Below are positions 23,296 to 35,393 of a stretch of 64,000 nt of DNA, in pieces. The stretch comes from Bemisia tabaci (taxonomy: Eukaryota; Arthropoda; Insecta; Hemiptera; Aleyrodidae). The notes under the pieces are model-generated. The model had not been told where the DNA came from. It did not search any database and worked only from the letters and a program-made list of their open reading frames with translations. A program made the position numbers and the translations under genes. Location: positions 1,240,001 through 1,304,000 of the forward strand of contig NC_092801.1 in assembly GCF_918797505.1 (NCBI RefSeq), in the 5' to 3' direction. The number at the start of each line of letters is the position of its first letter. Position 1 is the stretch's first letter.

Positions 23296-23543
23296 AAAAT
23301 CTTGACTTCAAAAGATATCAAATATTTTGAGGTTTGAGACTGAAAAAAGAACTGCTTATTTTATCCCTCGCCATCTTCTCGAAGGAAGCAAATCCAATTA
23401 TCATTCCTTGTATTAGTGACCCAGGCAACCAAACTAGCTTCAAAGGTAAGCTGATTGCGTCCGAGACTAATTGAAGGGGATTCTAAGCAGAATTAATTTC
23501 CCATTTGCTCGTTCTAGTTCTGGGGCGTACCGATACCGAAGTG

Positions 23544-25061
23544 GCGGGGGCTAACTTTTTTTTTTCAGATGGCAACCCCCCCTTTGTGATACCTCATTCG
23601 AAAGAAAATAAAAAAAGAAAATTTTTGGCGCAAACCGCAGGTCAAAATGTTGATTTTTGACAAAATGGCGGCCGGTCAAAGTTCAAAATGGCGGAAATTT
23701 GGCATCTCCGTTTTTTATCGGCGGATTGGTCTGAAACTCAGAATCTTAGGGTTTTTTGGGACAAGAAAAACGATTCTGGCATCGGTTTTCCAGAAAAGTC
23801 AGTCCTTTTCAAAATGGCGGCGGTCAAAATGGCGGCCTAGAGCGAGAAGTGGATATATAGGCTGCTTAGCGTTGGATTTGCATGAAACTTGGTATCCGGG
23901 GGTATTTCGGCACGAGAAGAACGAATCTTTCATTGGATACCTGAAATTCCGACGAATTTCAAAATGGCGGTTGAAAAGTGGCGAGAAATCAGTTTTACGG
24001 CTGTTTACCGATGGATTTGCATGAAATGCGAAATCGATTATTTAGTATTTCAAGAATTAATGAAAGATTTCTTTTTGTCCAGCCAAAAACTACCAGGATA
24101 TCGAATTTCATGCAAATCCATCGGTAAACAGCCGTAAAACTGATTTCTCGCCACTTTTCAGCCGCCATTTTGAAATTCGTCGGAATTTCAGGTATCCAAT
24201 GAAAGATTCGTTCTTCTCGTGCCGAAATACCCCCGGATACCAAGTTTCATGCAAACGAGAAGAACGAATCTTTCATTGGATACCTGAAATTCCGACGAAT
24301 TTCAAAATGGCGGCTGAAAAGTGGCGAGAAATCAGTTTTACGGCTGTTTACCGATGGATTTGCATGAAATTCGATATCCTGGTAGTTTTTGGCTGGACAA
24401 AAAGAAATCTTTCATTAATTCTTGAAATACTAAATAATCGATATCGCATTTCATGCAAATCCATCGGTAAACAGCCGTAAAACTGATTTCTCGCCACTTT
24501 TCAACCGCCATTTTGAAATTCGTCGGAATTTCAGGTATCCAATGAAAGATTCGTTCTTCTCGTGCCGAAATACCCCCGGATACCAAGTTTCATGCAAATC
24601 CAACGCTAAGCAGCCTAAATATCCACTTCTCGCTCTAGGCCGCTATTTTGACCGCCGCCATTTTGAAAAGGACTGACTTTTCTGGAAAACCGATGCCAGA
24701 ATCGGTTTTCTTGTCCCAAAAAACCCTAAGTCTCTGAGTTTCAGACCAATCCGCCGATAAAAAACGGAGATGCCAAATTTCCGCCATTTTGAACTTTGAC
24801 CGGCCGCCATTTTGTCAAAAATCAACATTTTGACCTGCGGTTTGCGCCAAAAATTTTCTTTTTTTATTATCTTTCGAATGAGGTATCACAAAGGGGGGGT
24901 TGCCATTTGGAAAAAAAAGTTAGCCCCCGCCCCCCAAAATTTTGGGGGGACCAAAAAGTTGCTACTTTTGACCCAGGAACATTCCCAAAGTTTCAAAATT
25001 CTATCTGAATTTGGAAAAAAGTTACAGGGGTGGTCAGTGACTTTTGGATAACCCTGTAGAG
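23544..25061. repeat. P-family repeat, copy 3: 1.39-kb palindrome plus tail
   Basis: 23544-24930 is a nearly perfect palindrome centred near 24237 (GCGGGGGCTAACT at 23544 mirrors AGTTAGCCCCCGC ending at 24930). Smaller inverted units are nested in each arm (24005-24120 mirrors 24355-24470). The right side continues into the family tail and ends ACCCTGTA near 25058. CAAAATGGCGG recurs many times in both arms. Frames on both strands give the same peptides because of the symmetry; none is a gene. Confidence 0.85.
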
Positions 25062-25371
25062 TATCACTTAAATTCCTTCCGTTCAGTGCAAATACATTGC
25101 CCCATCCGCTATTTGCTTCGAGACTTAATAGCTATAGTAGCAATATCCGCGGAGATCGTCTTTGCTTATTATATTCCACGGGAGCAAGGAAAGACAAGGA
25201 AACTTGAAAATTGCAATGCAAATTTCTTGAATGAAGCTTTATAACTAGCATGTATTTATCAACATACACATTCTCTGAAACTATACTACGGGTTGAGCAC
25301 TATAGTGATAATTTGCGTTACAATCACAACACACAATTCGAGTGTTCTAAAGGGTTTGAAGATAGAGTAGC
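25062..25371. other. No gene recognised
   Basis: About 310 bp between the palindrome and the next inverted-repeat element. No homology to the rest of the window was noticed. Confidence 0.4.
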
Positions 25372-25667
25372 CAGCAGCCTGATTGTTGAAATTTTGTGTT
25401 TGTCGGGACAACATAGATGACTTAGGTTAAAAGGCAGAGCGGGATTGGTTGGCTATGTCTTATCGCTGCTTTGTCGTGCCTATGTCGGGTTGAACTAACG
25501 ACAAGCTACCGGCACCTCTCAAGTTTCCGACAGTATGCCATCCATTCCACCTGACAAAGGCACGACAAAGCAACGATACGACATAGCCGACTAATCTCGC
25601 TCCGCCTTTTATCCTATGTCATCTAGGTCGTCCCGACAAACAAAAACATTCAACATTCAGGCTGCTG
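25372..25667. mobile_element. Inverted-repeat MITE, ~115-bp arms
   Basis: Left CAGCAGCCTGATTGTTGAA ... TGTCGGGACAACATAGATGAC pairs with right GTCATCTAGGTCGTCCCGACA ... TTCAACATTCAGGCTGCTG. GACATAGC and CGACAAAGC words also pair inside. 296 bp. TSD unclear. Confidence 0.75.
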
Positions 25668-27170
25668 ATAGATTTTGCATGGTCACTGTGGTTTGGCATG
25701 GTTCAGCAAATATTGCTTCTGATATTAGGTAACACACATTGAAATAGTTCAGCACATACCTTAAGTAGAATTTTGGCATCCGACTCGATATAGATTTGTT
25801 GCTAAAACTACTGACGCTGCCTTTAAATCCTTGATATGGGTCTCACTCAAAACCAGATTACCAGGATTTTTTGACATCGAACAGATTTCCGCAGGGATAA
25901 GGGTACTAAAATCCACTTGTCATAGGTACTTACAGTTTTGCTTGCGAACAAATGAACCACAGATGGAGGAAGGTACACAGAACTTGTAGCACGGTAATAA
26001 AGGTAGAGACAAAGTTTAGAGATAGCAGTGAACAATAAAGGGAAGTTTCATTTGTATGATTTAATTTGCATTTCGAAATAACAACATTAAATTATTTATT
26101 AGTTTAGTTTGTGTAGGTATGTTTACATCTCGCGATAACCTAAAAGCGAAAAGACAAACATTGATTGAATTGACTTGACTGTGACGTCAACTAGCGGCAC
26201 TATCCGGCACGAAGTCACGACGGCAGGGAATTCAAAATTCTTTGAAACCAGTTGTTAATAGATAAAAAACAAATCGGAACACGAGTGATTAACAGAAATC
26301 TATGTTTTAATCTCAGTTTCTCTCCAAGCGTGGAAAAGAGGGTCGTGATTCAGAATTCACCGGCCGGGATTCACTTGATTCACTCTGTTCACTGATGACA
26401 TAGAATAATAGCTACTTATTTATTATTCTAAAGATGATGATGAGATTCTTTCCAAGGGTTCAGACAATTTTTCAAGACAAATTTACATGGAGCAGCGACA
26501 GAGCAGCTACCGGACGCCATGACACTGGCAGCACTGCAGCACTGACGGTGCGTCGTGAATGGTCGTGAATTGAATGAAACAACGACTTTGATCAGTTGAA
26601 CTTTCTTAAAAATTAATAATGCAAAAACACGTTCTAAATTCAAGGAATGATGCCTATGCGTAGGTTTAAACTTTTTGAAATGATTTGCAATGATTTTCAT
26701 AATTGTTAAGTGCACATTTATATTTAATGCGGACGGCCGATGAAGTCAAAATTTTGAGGCACAAATGTGATACGGCGCGGGTAATTTGAAAAAGTGGCCA
26801 AAAAACGGCAGAAAATTAGGGATTATTAATTAACTGTGTGATGAATCAGCTCCAAATTTCGCCTGTAGGCGAGGAATAAAATATGCTTGCTAGAGTGCAA
26901 AGGGTTTTGAGTTTCGTTCAGTTTTTGCGAAGATATCTCAAAATAACGCAAAAGTTGAACGGGTTCGTGTAAGATACAGTAGCGGCTCCCATTCTCGTTG
27001 TTGGAGATCTCTTTAGGCTTGACGGGGTCGCTACCGCTCCAAGTAATATATATTCTTGTTTTTTGTTTTGGTCGCTACCGCTCCTAGTAATATATATTCT
27101 TGTTTTTTGTTTTGAAAGTTTGACGCATTTCTAAAAGCCATGTGTACAAAACAACAAATAAAGGTATATT
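25668..27170. other. No gene recognised; small tandem repeat at 27026-27116
   Basis: GGTCGCTACCGCTCC.AGTAATATATATTC is duplicated in tandem (unit ~46 bp) at about 27026-27116. 25668-27025 gave no family resemblance or convincing exon borders. Confidence 0.5.
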
Positions 27171-27889
27171 GTCATGGGAACGGAGTTCCCCATGATATTA
27201 CAATCGTTCCGTTGCTATCGCTATGGGATTCCCTATGCCTCTGCGACCTTGAGCGTTTCGCCCAGTCTTCGATTTTTGGTTGATTTTCCGATGTATCAAA
27301 AACCGTTGTATTTTTTAGCCAATCATGTCTCTACGTCAAGTTGTGTTGATTTCTAAAATTCGCTTTCAGCGAGTTTTTTTCCACCTTGAGATGTCGTGTC
27401 TGACTGGTAAATCTGCGCAGAACCACGAAGTTCCGATTTTGGGCAAATTCTTTTTTTTGGGAGGTTCTGATTGGTTATTTTTCGCCATCAGTTTTCTGTT
27501 CGTTGGTGCAAAAGATCGCCTACTTCGGTGCTCCTGAGAAGCCGCCATTATCCCACCTCAAATTTGAAAAATAGAAATAAAGAAATAATAACCATCGTAA
27601 AAGGTGGAAAATTGTTCTGGAGGACTCGTTACGGACAAAGAAGTCACAATCAGAGCTCGATTGATTGATTTAATTCATGGATAAACAAATATCGCCTCAG
27701 CTTACTACCGCGATGGCAAATGCATGCTGAGATGAACCCTGAGAAACATGAAAACAGTGCGAACCATGGCTCCTAAAGCAATGCGCTTAGCTCATTTCTC
27801 TCATATCCCAAGCGTCAAGGTCTCTTGTGATAAGTCCCGCCCATTGCCCGAGTCTTTTGTATGCTATTTTTACTCTCTCAAACGCCGAT

Positions 27890-30800
27890 ATGGGGGACTG
27901 TACTGTCACAGGTTTAGCAATCCTGCGGACCTCAGCTGGTAGCCCCTGCCTCAAAGGGGGTGGGTAGACCCGGCTCTTAGCTGTGGTGGAAGCAACCTGT
28001 CTAGGAGAGGCAACTCCGAAATCAAACCCTGGTCCTCCAGGTTGGGGGTTGGGGCATCGGGCTGACTCCCCGATCCTCGGAAAAAATGTACAATGTCAAA
28101 AAACCCAATAACATATGCCTCGGTAACCATGGAAATAAACGGATGTTTCTCCATGTTTTATCCCAAAAAAGATGAGGTTATCTCCCCTTCCAATCTCATG
28201 CTAAGAACATGAGCTTTAGTGCAATAATACCATAAGAAATAACACAATTGACTTACGGAACGCACGTAGTTTAATGACAGATACTGAAATGACAAATACT
28301 GAACATAAGAGACTGAGGATATCTTGACTTCAAAGGGATGATAAAGTAGAAAATGTACGAAGCAAGGACAATCAAAAAACCACTCAAGCTACCATTCTGA
28401 TGCACACTGGAAAGATGGTCAAAAACTGCATTTCTATGGTAACGGTGACGCAACAACGGACTCTTCGACTTAGATTACGGAAAACGACACTCGCTTTTGG
28501 TACTTGGAATGTGCAAGGCATTTCCAAGAAACTGACGGAAGTGGTATCGGAGATAAAGAGCAACGAGATCGACGTGGTGGTAATAACGGAAACGAAGAAA
28601 AAAGGCCACGGATCAGAGAGCCTTGGGGACTACGATTTATTCTACAGTGGAGTGCCGAAACATCAGCGTGCACAACAGGGTGTCGCAATTCTGATCCGCA
28701 AAAAATTTCAAAAAAATACTCAGAACTGGGAAGCCATCAACGCTCGCATGATGAAGATGAACCTAACTATGCACGGTCACAGAGTCACTGTTTTGGGGTA
28801 TACGGGGTCAATGATGATGCTACCATCGCACTTAAGGATCAGTTTTTTGAAGAACTGGACGAGGAGGTAGTGAAGGTAGGACCTGGGAGAGAAGTCCTTG
28901 TGTTGGGAGATCTAAATGGAAGAACGGGATCCCGGGTGAACAGTAAAATCGTCGGCCCGTTCGGTGAAGTTACGGTGAACGACAACGGAAGCCGCATTAT
29001 TGACGTTTGCGAGCAGAGGGAATTAACAGTATTGAACGGGTTCTACCAACACAAGGATATTCACCAATGTACGTGGGTCCAACCTACCCGCGGCTTAAGA
29101 TCTATCATTTACTACGTGCTCGTTAAACAGGTAACAAACCTGAAGATCCAGCAGGTGAGGGTATGTAGAGGACTCTCCTGCGGTAGTGACCACTATTTCC
29201 TCAGAGCGGATGTAGCCTTTCCCGCTCGTGTGTCGCAGAACGATCAAGGCGACAATCAACAACCGGAGCGACAATGCGTACATCAAGTTCAGTACAACAT
29301 CGATAGCCTAAAGCACCCGAGTGTCAAGGCTCTGTACGCAAAGCGCCTGGATGAAAAGTTAGGAGATGCGTGCGATGGCATTACGGAAGAGCGGTATGAA
29401 TTTATTAAGAATTGCGTTCACTCGGCGGCAGCGGAGGCCCTGGGGGTTTCTGATCAAAAAAATGATAACAGAAAACCATACTGGTGGGATGCGGAGGTAG
29501 AGGTGAAAATAAATGTGAAAAGGAATAGGTATCATCAGTTTCTCTCTTCCGAAAAGTTGGATGATAAAATCATGTACAGACAAGCTCAAGCAAGAGTCCG
29601 TCGGGTAATCACTCGGAAGAAGAATGAGGCTTGGGAAGAAAGCTGTATGAAGATAAATACCTACCTTGGAGGCCGGAAAAGTACGGAAGGCTGGAAAGTG
29701 ATCAAAGGGTTGCGACGGAATAAAATGCGCGACATCATATCTCCGATACCACTTGACAAGATGGAGGACTATTTTAAAGATTTATTAACGGAGAGGCGAC
29801 CCGAGTTTCAAGGCGGAGTCATGAGCACTAAAGAAGATTCCAACGTGGAGATCCAGCTCCAAGATGTAGTGAAGGCTGTGAGGGAGTTGAAAACTCGCAG
29901 AACTCCTGGACCTGGGGGTATACCGGCGGAGTTGAGAAAATGTGGCACCGGTAAACTATTTGAACATCTGAGGAAACTCATGCAAGACTGTTTGCATGGT
30001 TCCGAAATACCAAAGGATTGGAAGGAATCTTGGATTACTCCCAGTCATAAGAAAGGTAGTAAGCAAGATTGCGACAACTACAGAGGTATATCGGTCACAG
30101 GAACCTTGAGCAAGGTCTACGGTAAAATTCTCAAGGCAAAGGTCGAAGAGGTTTGGAGCGACCAGGAAGCCGAAGAAAAGGCTGGTTTTAGAGCCGGTAG
30201 GTCTACCGTCGACCATTTGTTCACCATTACCCAGGTCATCGAGAAGAAAAGGGCGGTCAGCCAAGAGCTGCACTTGGTGTTTGTGGATCTTCAGAAAGCT
30301 TATGACAGCGTGCCGTTAGTGAAACTTTGGGAAGCCTTGGAAAAAAGGGGTTTTAGCAAAGGACTTGTGGGGGCAATTAAATCATTTTATAACGGGACGA
30401 TAGCAAAAATGAAATGTCGTGGAGAGTTTTCCGGAGGTTTTTTCGTCACAAAAGGGCTAAAACAAGGCTGTTGTTTGTCACCAACACTATTTAAGGTATA
30501 CCTAGAGCACGTGTTAAAGGAATAGAAAAATAAGGTTGCGGGAATGGGCGTTCCACTCTTTGATGGGCAGACCCTTTATACTCTATGCTTTGCCGATGAC
30601 CAGATCGTTGTAGCTCAAGATGAGGAAGATGCCGATTACATGACGCGGAAGTTGGTCGAAGAATATCGGAAATGGGGCATGGACGTTAGTGTGTCCAAGA
30701 CAGACAAGCTGGTCGTGGGAGCAGCACATCAACGGCAAAGCATAGAGCTTGAGGATGGACGGCGCATCGAAGAGTGTGACGAGTATAAGTATCTCGGTGT

Positions 30801-31375
30801 TTGGCTCGATCAGGATGGAAGGATGGATAGAGCAATTAAGGACAGGATCATCCAGGGCAGGAGAGCCATCGCGATGCTGAACGGGGTGCTCTGGGATCAG
30901 AGCATCTCAAAGGCAAACAAGCACCGGATATATGACGCCATCGTTAAAAGTATCGTGCTCTATGGTAGTGAAGTGTGGCCTTTGACGAAAAGAACGCAAG
31001 AAATGTTGAGGGAAACTGAAATGGATTTTTGGCGGCGATCTGCCGCCATTTCGAGACGGGGCCGTGTCCGTAATGAGAGAATTCGCCAGGTGATGAAGGT
31101 TGAGAAAGATATCGTGCACGACGTCATGTCCAGGCAGTTATGCTGGTATGGACATGTGCAAAGAATGCCGGAGGAGAGGTTGCCCAAAGAAGTTTTGGAT
31201 TGGGTACCACCTGAGAAGAGGCGACGGGGGCGTCCCGTAAAGGGTTGGCGGCAGGGCGTTGACGAAGAGATGTTGCAGTGTCAGTTGCCCAAGAACCTCT
31301 GGGAAGACAGGCATATGTGGCGTTTGGGTGTCGTAGAACGCCAAAGTGCGTTGTAAAGCGACTTTATATATATAC
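27890..31375 (+). mobile_element. Full-length RTE-clade LINE with 8-bp TSD
   Basis: 3,486 bp. Flanking ACGCCGAT at 27882-27889 and 31376-31383 is an exact duplication. The 5' end ATGGGGGACT...CTGTCACAGG matches the antisense copy at 22861. The 3' end is a short TATATATATA stretch, typical of RTE elements, which end in simple repeats rather than long poly-A. One open frame region with two lesions is annotated separately. Confidence 0.92.
28400..31356 (+). pseudogene. RTE endonuclease-reverse transcriptase, two lesions
   Basis: About 985 codons, the usual length for RTE. The N-terminal apurinic-type endonuclease shows FGTWNVQGIS, TETKKKGHG, VLGDLNGRTG and SCGSDHYFL. Reverse transcriptase shows RTPGPGGIPAEL, NYRGISVTGTLSKVYGK, FVDLQKAYDSVP, GLKQGCCLSPTLF and LCFADDQIVVAQ. 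The C-terminal region shows LCWYGHVQRMPEERLPK and RGRPVKGW. Two breaks: a 1-base loss in the G-run near 28794-28798, after which reading continues in the frame used to 31356, and an in-frame TAG at 30523-30525 where the related copy has Trp. All catalytic motifs are present, so it is recent but inactive as read. Such genes are often mislabelled craniofacial development protein 2-like. Confidence 0.93.
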
Positions 31376-31383
31376 ACGCCGAT

Positions 31384-31530
31384 TCGCTATAGCCTAGTTG
31401 ACTAAACCGCCTCATAGTTTTGATTAGGTGCGGGCAATAGGCGATCGGGAGTTCGATACCCGACGAAAGCAGTTAGTTTTTAATGGTTGTATTGAATGTT
31501 TTAGACTAATCATCAAAAAATAATTAATAC
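31384..31530 (+). mobile_element. tRNA-like SINE segment inside repeat R
   Basis: TAGCCTAGTTGAC (A-box-like, ~31393) and GAGTTCGATACC (B-box-like, ~31449) precede a body GGTTGTATTGAATGTTTTAGAC shared with 61601-61622. It is a degenerate tRNA-derived sequence, not a tRNA gene. Confidence 0.55.
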
Positions 31531-32535
31531 TAGATGATAAATGTACGAACATTTTCTCGTGAGTTAATATGTTAAACAAAAATACTGGAATATACCTCCT
31601 TCATATAATCAGCCACATGTTTCCCCAAATTAATGACGTTATTTTCTTTTTTTCAATAAAGTTTATTTGCATTCAACGTTCGTAAGTTAAGCAAAAAGTA
31701 CCCATTTATACAAATAGAAAGACATGAAAATAGTACGTCTAACATTTCAGTTGTTTTTTTTTATTTATTTTTTTGTTTTTTTTTTTGTTTTTTCAATAAA
31801 ACAAATTGACTGGGACTAGAATCATTGTATCTCTGAAGACAAAAGCTAAGTTTTTTGATAAAGAAATACTAATATATTCATCCTTTACATAATCAGGGAG
31901 ATGTTGACCCAAATATTGATGTATATTTTCTCTGTTCGCCGAAATTAATGATGGTATTTTCTTTTTTCAATAAAATTAATTTACATTCCAAGTTCTTAAA
32001 GCAATATTTTCTCCAAAATTCAGCAAAAAATAACAATTTATACCTACGCAAAAAGTAAATAAATAAATACAGCAATGACATGACAGTAGTATATGTAGTA
32101 CACATCTAACATTTCAGTTACATCTATTTGAATGAAAAAAATGGCAACTTAGGAAGCACATAGGTCACTTATGATGCGTATTGGGGCATATGCGTAGAGT
32201 AAAAATATCATACTTTACGCCGAAAAAACGAAACTGAAAGTTAAATGCGTTTACTTCCAAAAACCATACATAATCTAACGAAAATAAATAATTGGTAAAA
32301 AACAGCTTTCTTGTATGCAAAGAAAAAAATTAAAAATGTTAAAAAAGAGATGTCGACACAAAATTACATAGCCCCTTCAATTCTGAAGATACTACAAACG
32401 AACTGTACCTTAACATTTTCATATCCCAGAAGCAAAAGTTCCAATGACGAATATTGCTATCGCTAGCGATTGCAAAAACCAACTTGTTATTATATATTAT
32501 TATTATTATAGAAAGGAGTGCTTCATAAAATGCAG

Positions 32536-32964
32536 TCATTCATTTTCCACATTTCTGAGCGAGTCGTACAACACATACACGGATTTTTGAAGTATTGGAT
32601 CGTCCATCCCTATGTCTTTTAGAGCTGAGTTTATTTCTTCTTTTGTATACTTCGTAATTGGCGGAGTATGAATTTTATCACTACCGACAACAAAAAAAGA
32701 CCCCAAGGCATCACAGAATTCACTCTGTGTGAGGTTGTACTTTTCCAGCAGCTTTTTAGTCTTTTCCACTAGTGAATGGTTTTTTTTACTCAAAACAGCG
32801 TGGCAAGTCTTAGTGTGGAATTGCATTTTCGCCGTCATACCTACTAATTTAGATTTGTCTGGAGTTTGTTTAAGCTCTGGGGCTAAAACAGTTTCAAATA
32901 GTTCAATCCTGTATCGAATTGCCAAGTAAGGTATAAACTTTTGTAATTTGTTCTCCAGCTGTGC
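32536..32964 (-). CDS. Terminal exon of an unidentified host gene
   Basis: On the minus strand a polypyrimidine tract and acceptor (TTTTTTCCTTTCAG) lead at 32964 into 142 open codons ending TAA at 32536. The peptide starts AQLENKLQKFIPYLAIRYR and contains KTKKLLEKYNLTQSEFCD and PPITKYTKEEINSALKD: charged and helical, with coding-like composition. It begins in phase 0. The nearest compatible upstream exon is 47911-48051, whose coiled-coil sequence would run on smoothly. I do not recognise the protein. The first 13 codons of the longer open frame (32965-33003) are intron. Confidence 0.55.
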   Translation of the reverse strand, partial: AQLENKLQKFIPYLAIRYRIELFETVLAPELKQTPDKSKLVGMTAKMQFHTKTCHAVLSKKNHSLVEKTKKLLEKYNLTQSEFCDALGSFFVVGSDKIHTPPITKYTKEEINSALKDIGMDDPILQKSVYVLYDSLRNVENE

Positions 32965-33043
32965 CTGAAAGGAAAAAATATAGAACTTAATATAATGAAA
33001 CAATCCCTGCGTTATTTTGTCAAATAGCTTTCAAGTAATGACG

Positions 33044-33882
33044 TGGGACTTGAGTGCAGGAAGGTGGTAAAGAAGTGCTTGATCCACCCTATTTTGCAGG
33101 GAAACAATGTGAAAAGGTTCAAATACTTCAAGTACAGTAAAAAAAAAGCTGATCTCTTATGAGTAGGTATCAGTACAAGACTGAGGGGGGGGGGGCGGAA
33201 AGATCTGTCCCAACAGGCCCTTCTACCCAAAGTTTCCCCGGACACAAATGAGTGAAAGATAGAAATATCAACGACTTTGCACTCGTAAATTCATTTCGAA
33301 AATACGAATACATTTTATTTTTTTCAATCCACTCCATCGTCGCGTCCATAAATCAAAGGGACCCGGAAAATCGATATTGAATAGTGTATACACTACGTAA
33401 AAGCAGAGTTATTTGATTCTCTTCATCTGTCAACTTGCTGGGTGACATGCTGAAAAGTAGATTCTCTCCGCATTTATTTCATTTCTTCCTCGACCCTTGG
33501 CATAAGCATGCATATAATTTGACCCTTTTTAAATCTATCTGCGAGGGATCTTCCATTCATCAGGACAGGAAAAGTAAGGAAGGAAATAAAAAAAATTCGA
33601 TTGTTTAGTTTGGAGAAATACATATTCAGATGGAACTGAACCGTTGAAATGCAATAAACTCCCGGCTTTCAAGTATTAAAGTCCTTTTATGAGGACCCCT
33701 TCATTTAAAAATGAAAATCATAACTTCAAATGCACACTGCTGATCTGTTTAAAACAACGCGAATATTTCCCTCTTTTTCTTCTTCTTCTTCTTCTTCTTT
33801 ACTTCTTTATGTTAATTTCTCCCTGAATAACAATTATTTTGTAAACAAATATAATGGGCATTTTGATTTGTTAACTTCAAAA
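33044..33882. repeat. Repeat block A, copy 1
   Basis: Matches 51722-52612 in direct orientation (AGGTGGTAAAGAAGTGCT.GATCCACC, GGACAGG/AGGCCCTTC, CATCTGTCAACTTG.TGGGTGACATGC). Roughly 85-90% similar by eye, with small indels. Contains a G-run near 33184-33195. Non-coding. Confidence 0.85.
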
Positions 33883-34014
33883 CCAAGGATTTTAATAGTC
33901 TCGCAACAATCTTGAAACTCTAGCAAAATACCCAGCGCCGACAGACCCCCGGTATCAAATAACGGTGCACCTCCGCCGCGGGCAAAGATTCCCGCGGTTT
34001 CCATCTTTCAAATT

Positions 34015-34310
34015 GTTTATTTTCCCGAATCAGACCCTAATCTCCAGATTCCGATACCAGACCCATACTGTAAGATATGGTCTATCGTGGATGCCGTCAA
34101 AATTTTACAAGTCCGAAATCTCGAAAACAAAAACTCATATCAAAATTTGGTCCGTACAGTTTTCCGATCTTCGATAATAGAAAAGAATCGCATCGGTTCG
34201 CTACGGATCGGAGGAGGGTAATTTTCCGAAATTTTTTTAATTTCCCGAATCAGACCCTACTCTCCAGTCTCCGATACCAGGCCCATACTGGAGGATATGG
34301 TCTATTGGCT
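34015..34310. repeat. Diverged relatives of the 100-bp satellite, inverted sense
   Basis: CCCGAATCAGACCCTA.TCTCCAG.TTCCGATACCAG...CCATACTG..AGATATGGTCTAT occurs twice (34022-34085, 34241-34305). It is the reverse complement of the unit arrayed at 55000-55500. Confidence 0.75.
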
Positions 34311-34635
34311 GAGGGCTCATCTCATGCAATTTTGAAGATGATTGCACGTTTTTAAGTTGGGCTCGTACCCATTTTTATGAGTTGGAGTTCGGAGCACTTT
34401 GTTTTTAACACGCAGAATGGACAATGTGATGCCGACCGCTGCTATTCGCTGCACAAGTGATAATGTCAGAAAATTCTTGCTTTACTGACCTCACAGCGGC
34501 TGAGGGCTCATCTCATGCAAGTTTGAAGATGATTGCATGTTTTTAAGTTGGGCTCGTACCCAGTTTTATGAGATGGAGTACGGAGTTCTTCCATTTAAAC
34601 TCGCAGAATGGTCAACATGAAGCCGACCGCAGTAG
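34310..34635. repeat. Two-copy repeat, ~135-bp unit
   Basis: GGCTGAGGGCTCATCTCATGCAA...ACGCAGAATGG occurs at 34310-34440 and 34499-34632, spaced ~189 bp apart. Confidence 0.75.
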
Positions 34636-34639
34636 TATG

Positions 34640-35110
34640 AAAATGAGGATTTTAGAACAGTAAATTATCCAACAGCGTTGCATGATTGTGCAGAAAAATA
34701 GGAATTAAATTACAGCGTTGTATAGGGATTATTGTTCAATATGGCAACGCTGTAAAAAGAAAGTATTGCATGTTGCCCCTTCAATATGCGGGTTATGCAA
34801 TGGTGTAATAATGCCCCTTCATTTTTCGGGTTATGCAATGGTGTATTTTTCAAGATGGCGCAGCAGCGTTGCCGCGTGGTGCATGTAAATAAATGATTTA
34901 TTTATTGGTGAAATTTTGCAACATTGCATTTTACAGTGTTGCCAGATGGGGCAAGAAATTAGTTGATTTTTTCCGTACAGTGTTGCCAGATTGTGCAAAA
35001 AATTCGGATTTTCGGACTTGTAAAAATTTTCGGTTTCGAGAGACCGTATCTTACCATATGGGTCGGTATCAGATACTGTAGATTAGGGTCTGATTCGGTA
35101 ATTTCAAATT
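34640..35110. repeat. Repeat block B, copy 1
   Basis: Nearly identical and direct to 54480-54932 (ACAGTAAATTATCCAACAGCG ... GATTAGGGTCTGATTCGGTAA). Includes TCAAGATGGCGCAGCAGCG. Its last 120 bp is one unit of the 100-bp satellite family. Non-coding. Confidence 0.9.
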
Positions 35111-35212
35111 TTGTACTAGTGTGCGCTTGGAATGGATATTGCAATGTTCAACAGTTTGACGAATCAAAATTTTTTTTTTTATTGGATATTTACAGTTTCA
35201 AACAGTTCGCGT

Positions 35213-35385
35213 TTAGAAAACGCAAACACGTTTCGAAAACGCAAACACGTTTCGAAAACGCAAACACGTTTCGAAAACGCAAACACGTTTCGAAAACGCA
35301 AACACGTTTAGAAAACGCAAACACGTTTCGAAAACGCAAACACGTTTCGAAAACGCAAACACGTTTCGAAAACGCAAACACGTTG
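35213..35385. repeat. 19-bp minisatellite, array 1 (~9 units)
   Basis: Unit GTTTCGAAAACGCAAACAC, with a GTTTAGAAAACG variant at the first and a middle unit. It ends nine bases before the integrase stop. A second array at 59239-59425 has the same orientation and also opens with the TTTAGAAAACG variant. Because the unit length is not a multiple of three, all frames stay open; those frames are not genes. No spacers, so not CRISPR. Confidence 0.95.
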
Positions 35386-35393
35386 CATATTAT

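Larger units (their letters stand above)
27171..32486. repeat. Repeat R, copy 1, split by an RTE LINE
   Basis: The pieces 27171-27881 and 31376-32486 match 60750-62967. The start GTCATGGGAACGGAGTTCCC and the end GCTAGCGATTGCAAAAACC are shared. This copy is interrupted at 27890-31375 by the LINE. It also has ~600 bp (31535-32146) absent from copy 2, itself an internal duplication of ~270 bp. The middle of R carries tRNA-like A and B boxes. It has no protein of its own that I recognise. Confidence 0.8.

Noticed and set aside
23647..24828. Several frames with MLIFDKMAAGQSSKW- or MVSGGISAREERIF-type peptides on both strands
   Set aside because: The palindrome makes both strands encode the same peptides; no known domain.
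28504..28795. N-terminal 97 codons of the long plus frame 28504-30525
   Set aside because: Out of frame with the endonuclease; the true reading before ~28796 is the frame starting at 28400.
35213..35385. Possible CRISPR array
   Set aside because: The 19-bp units are directly abutting with no spacers, in eukaryotic DNA without cas genes.
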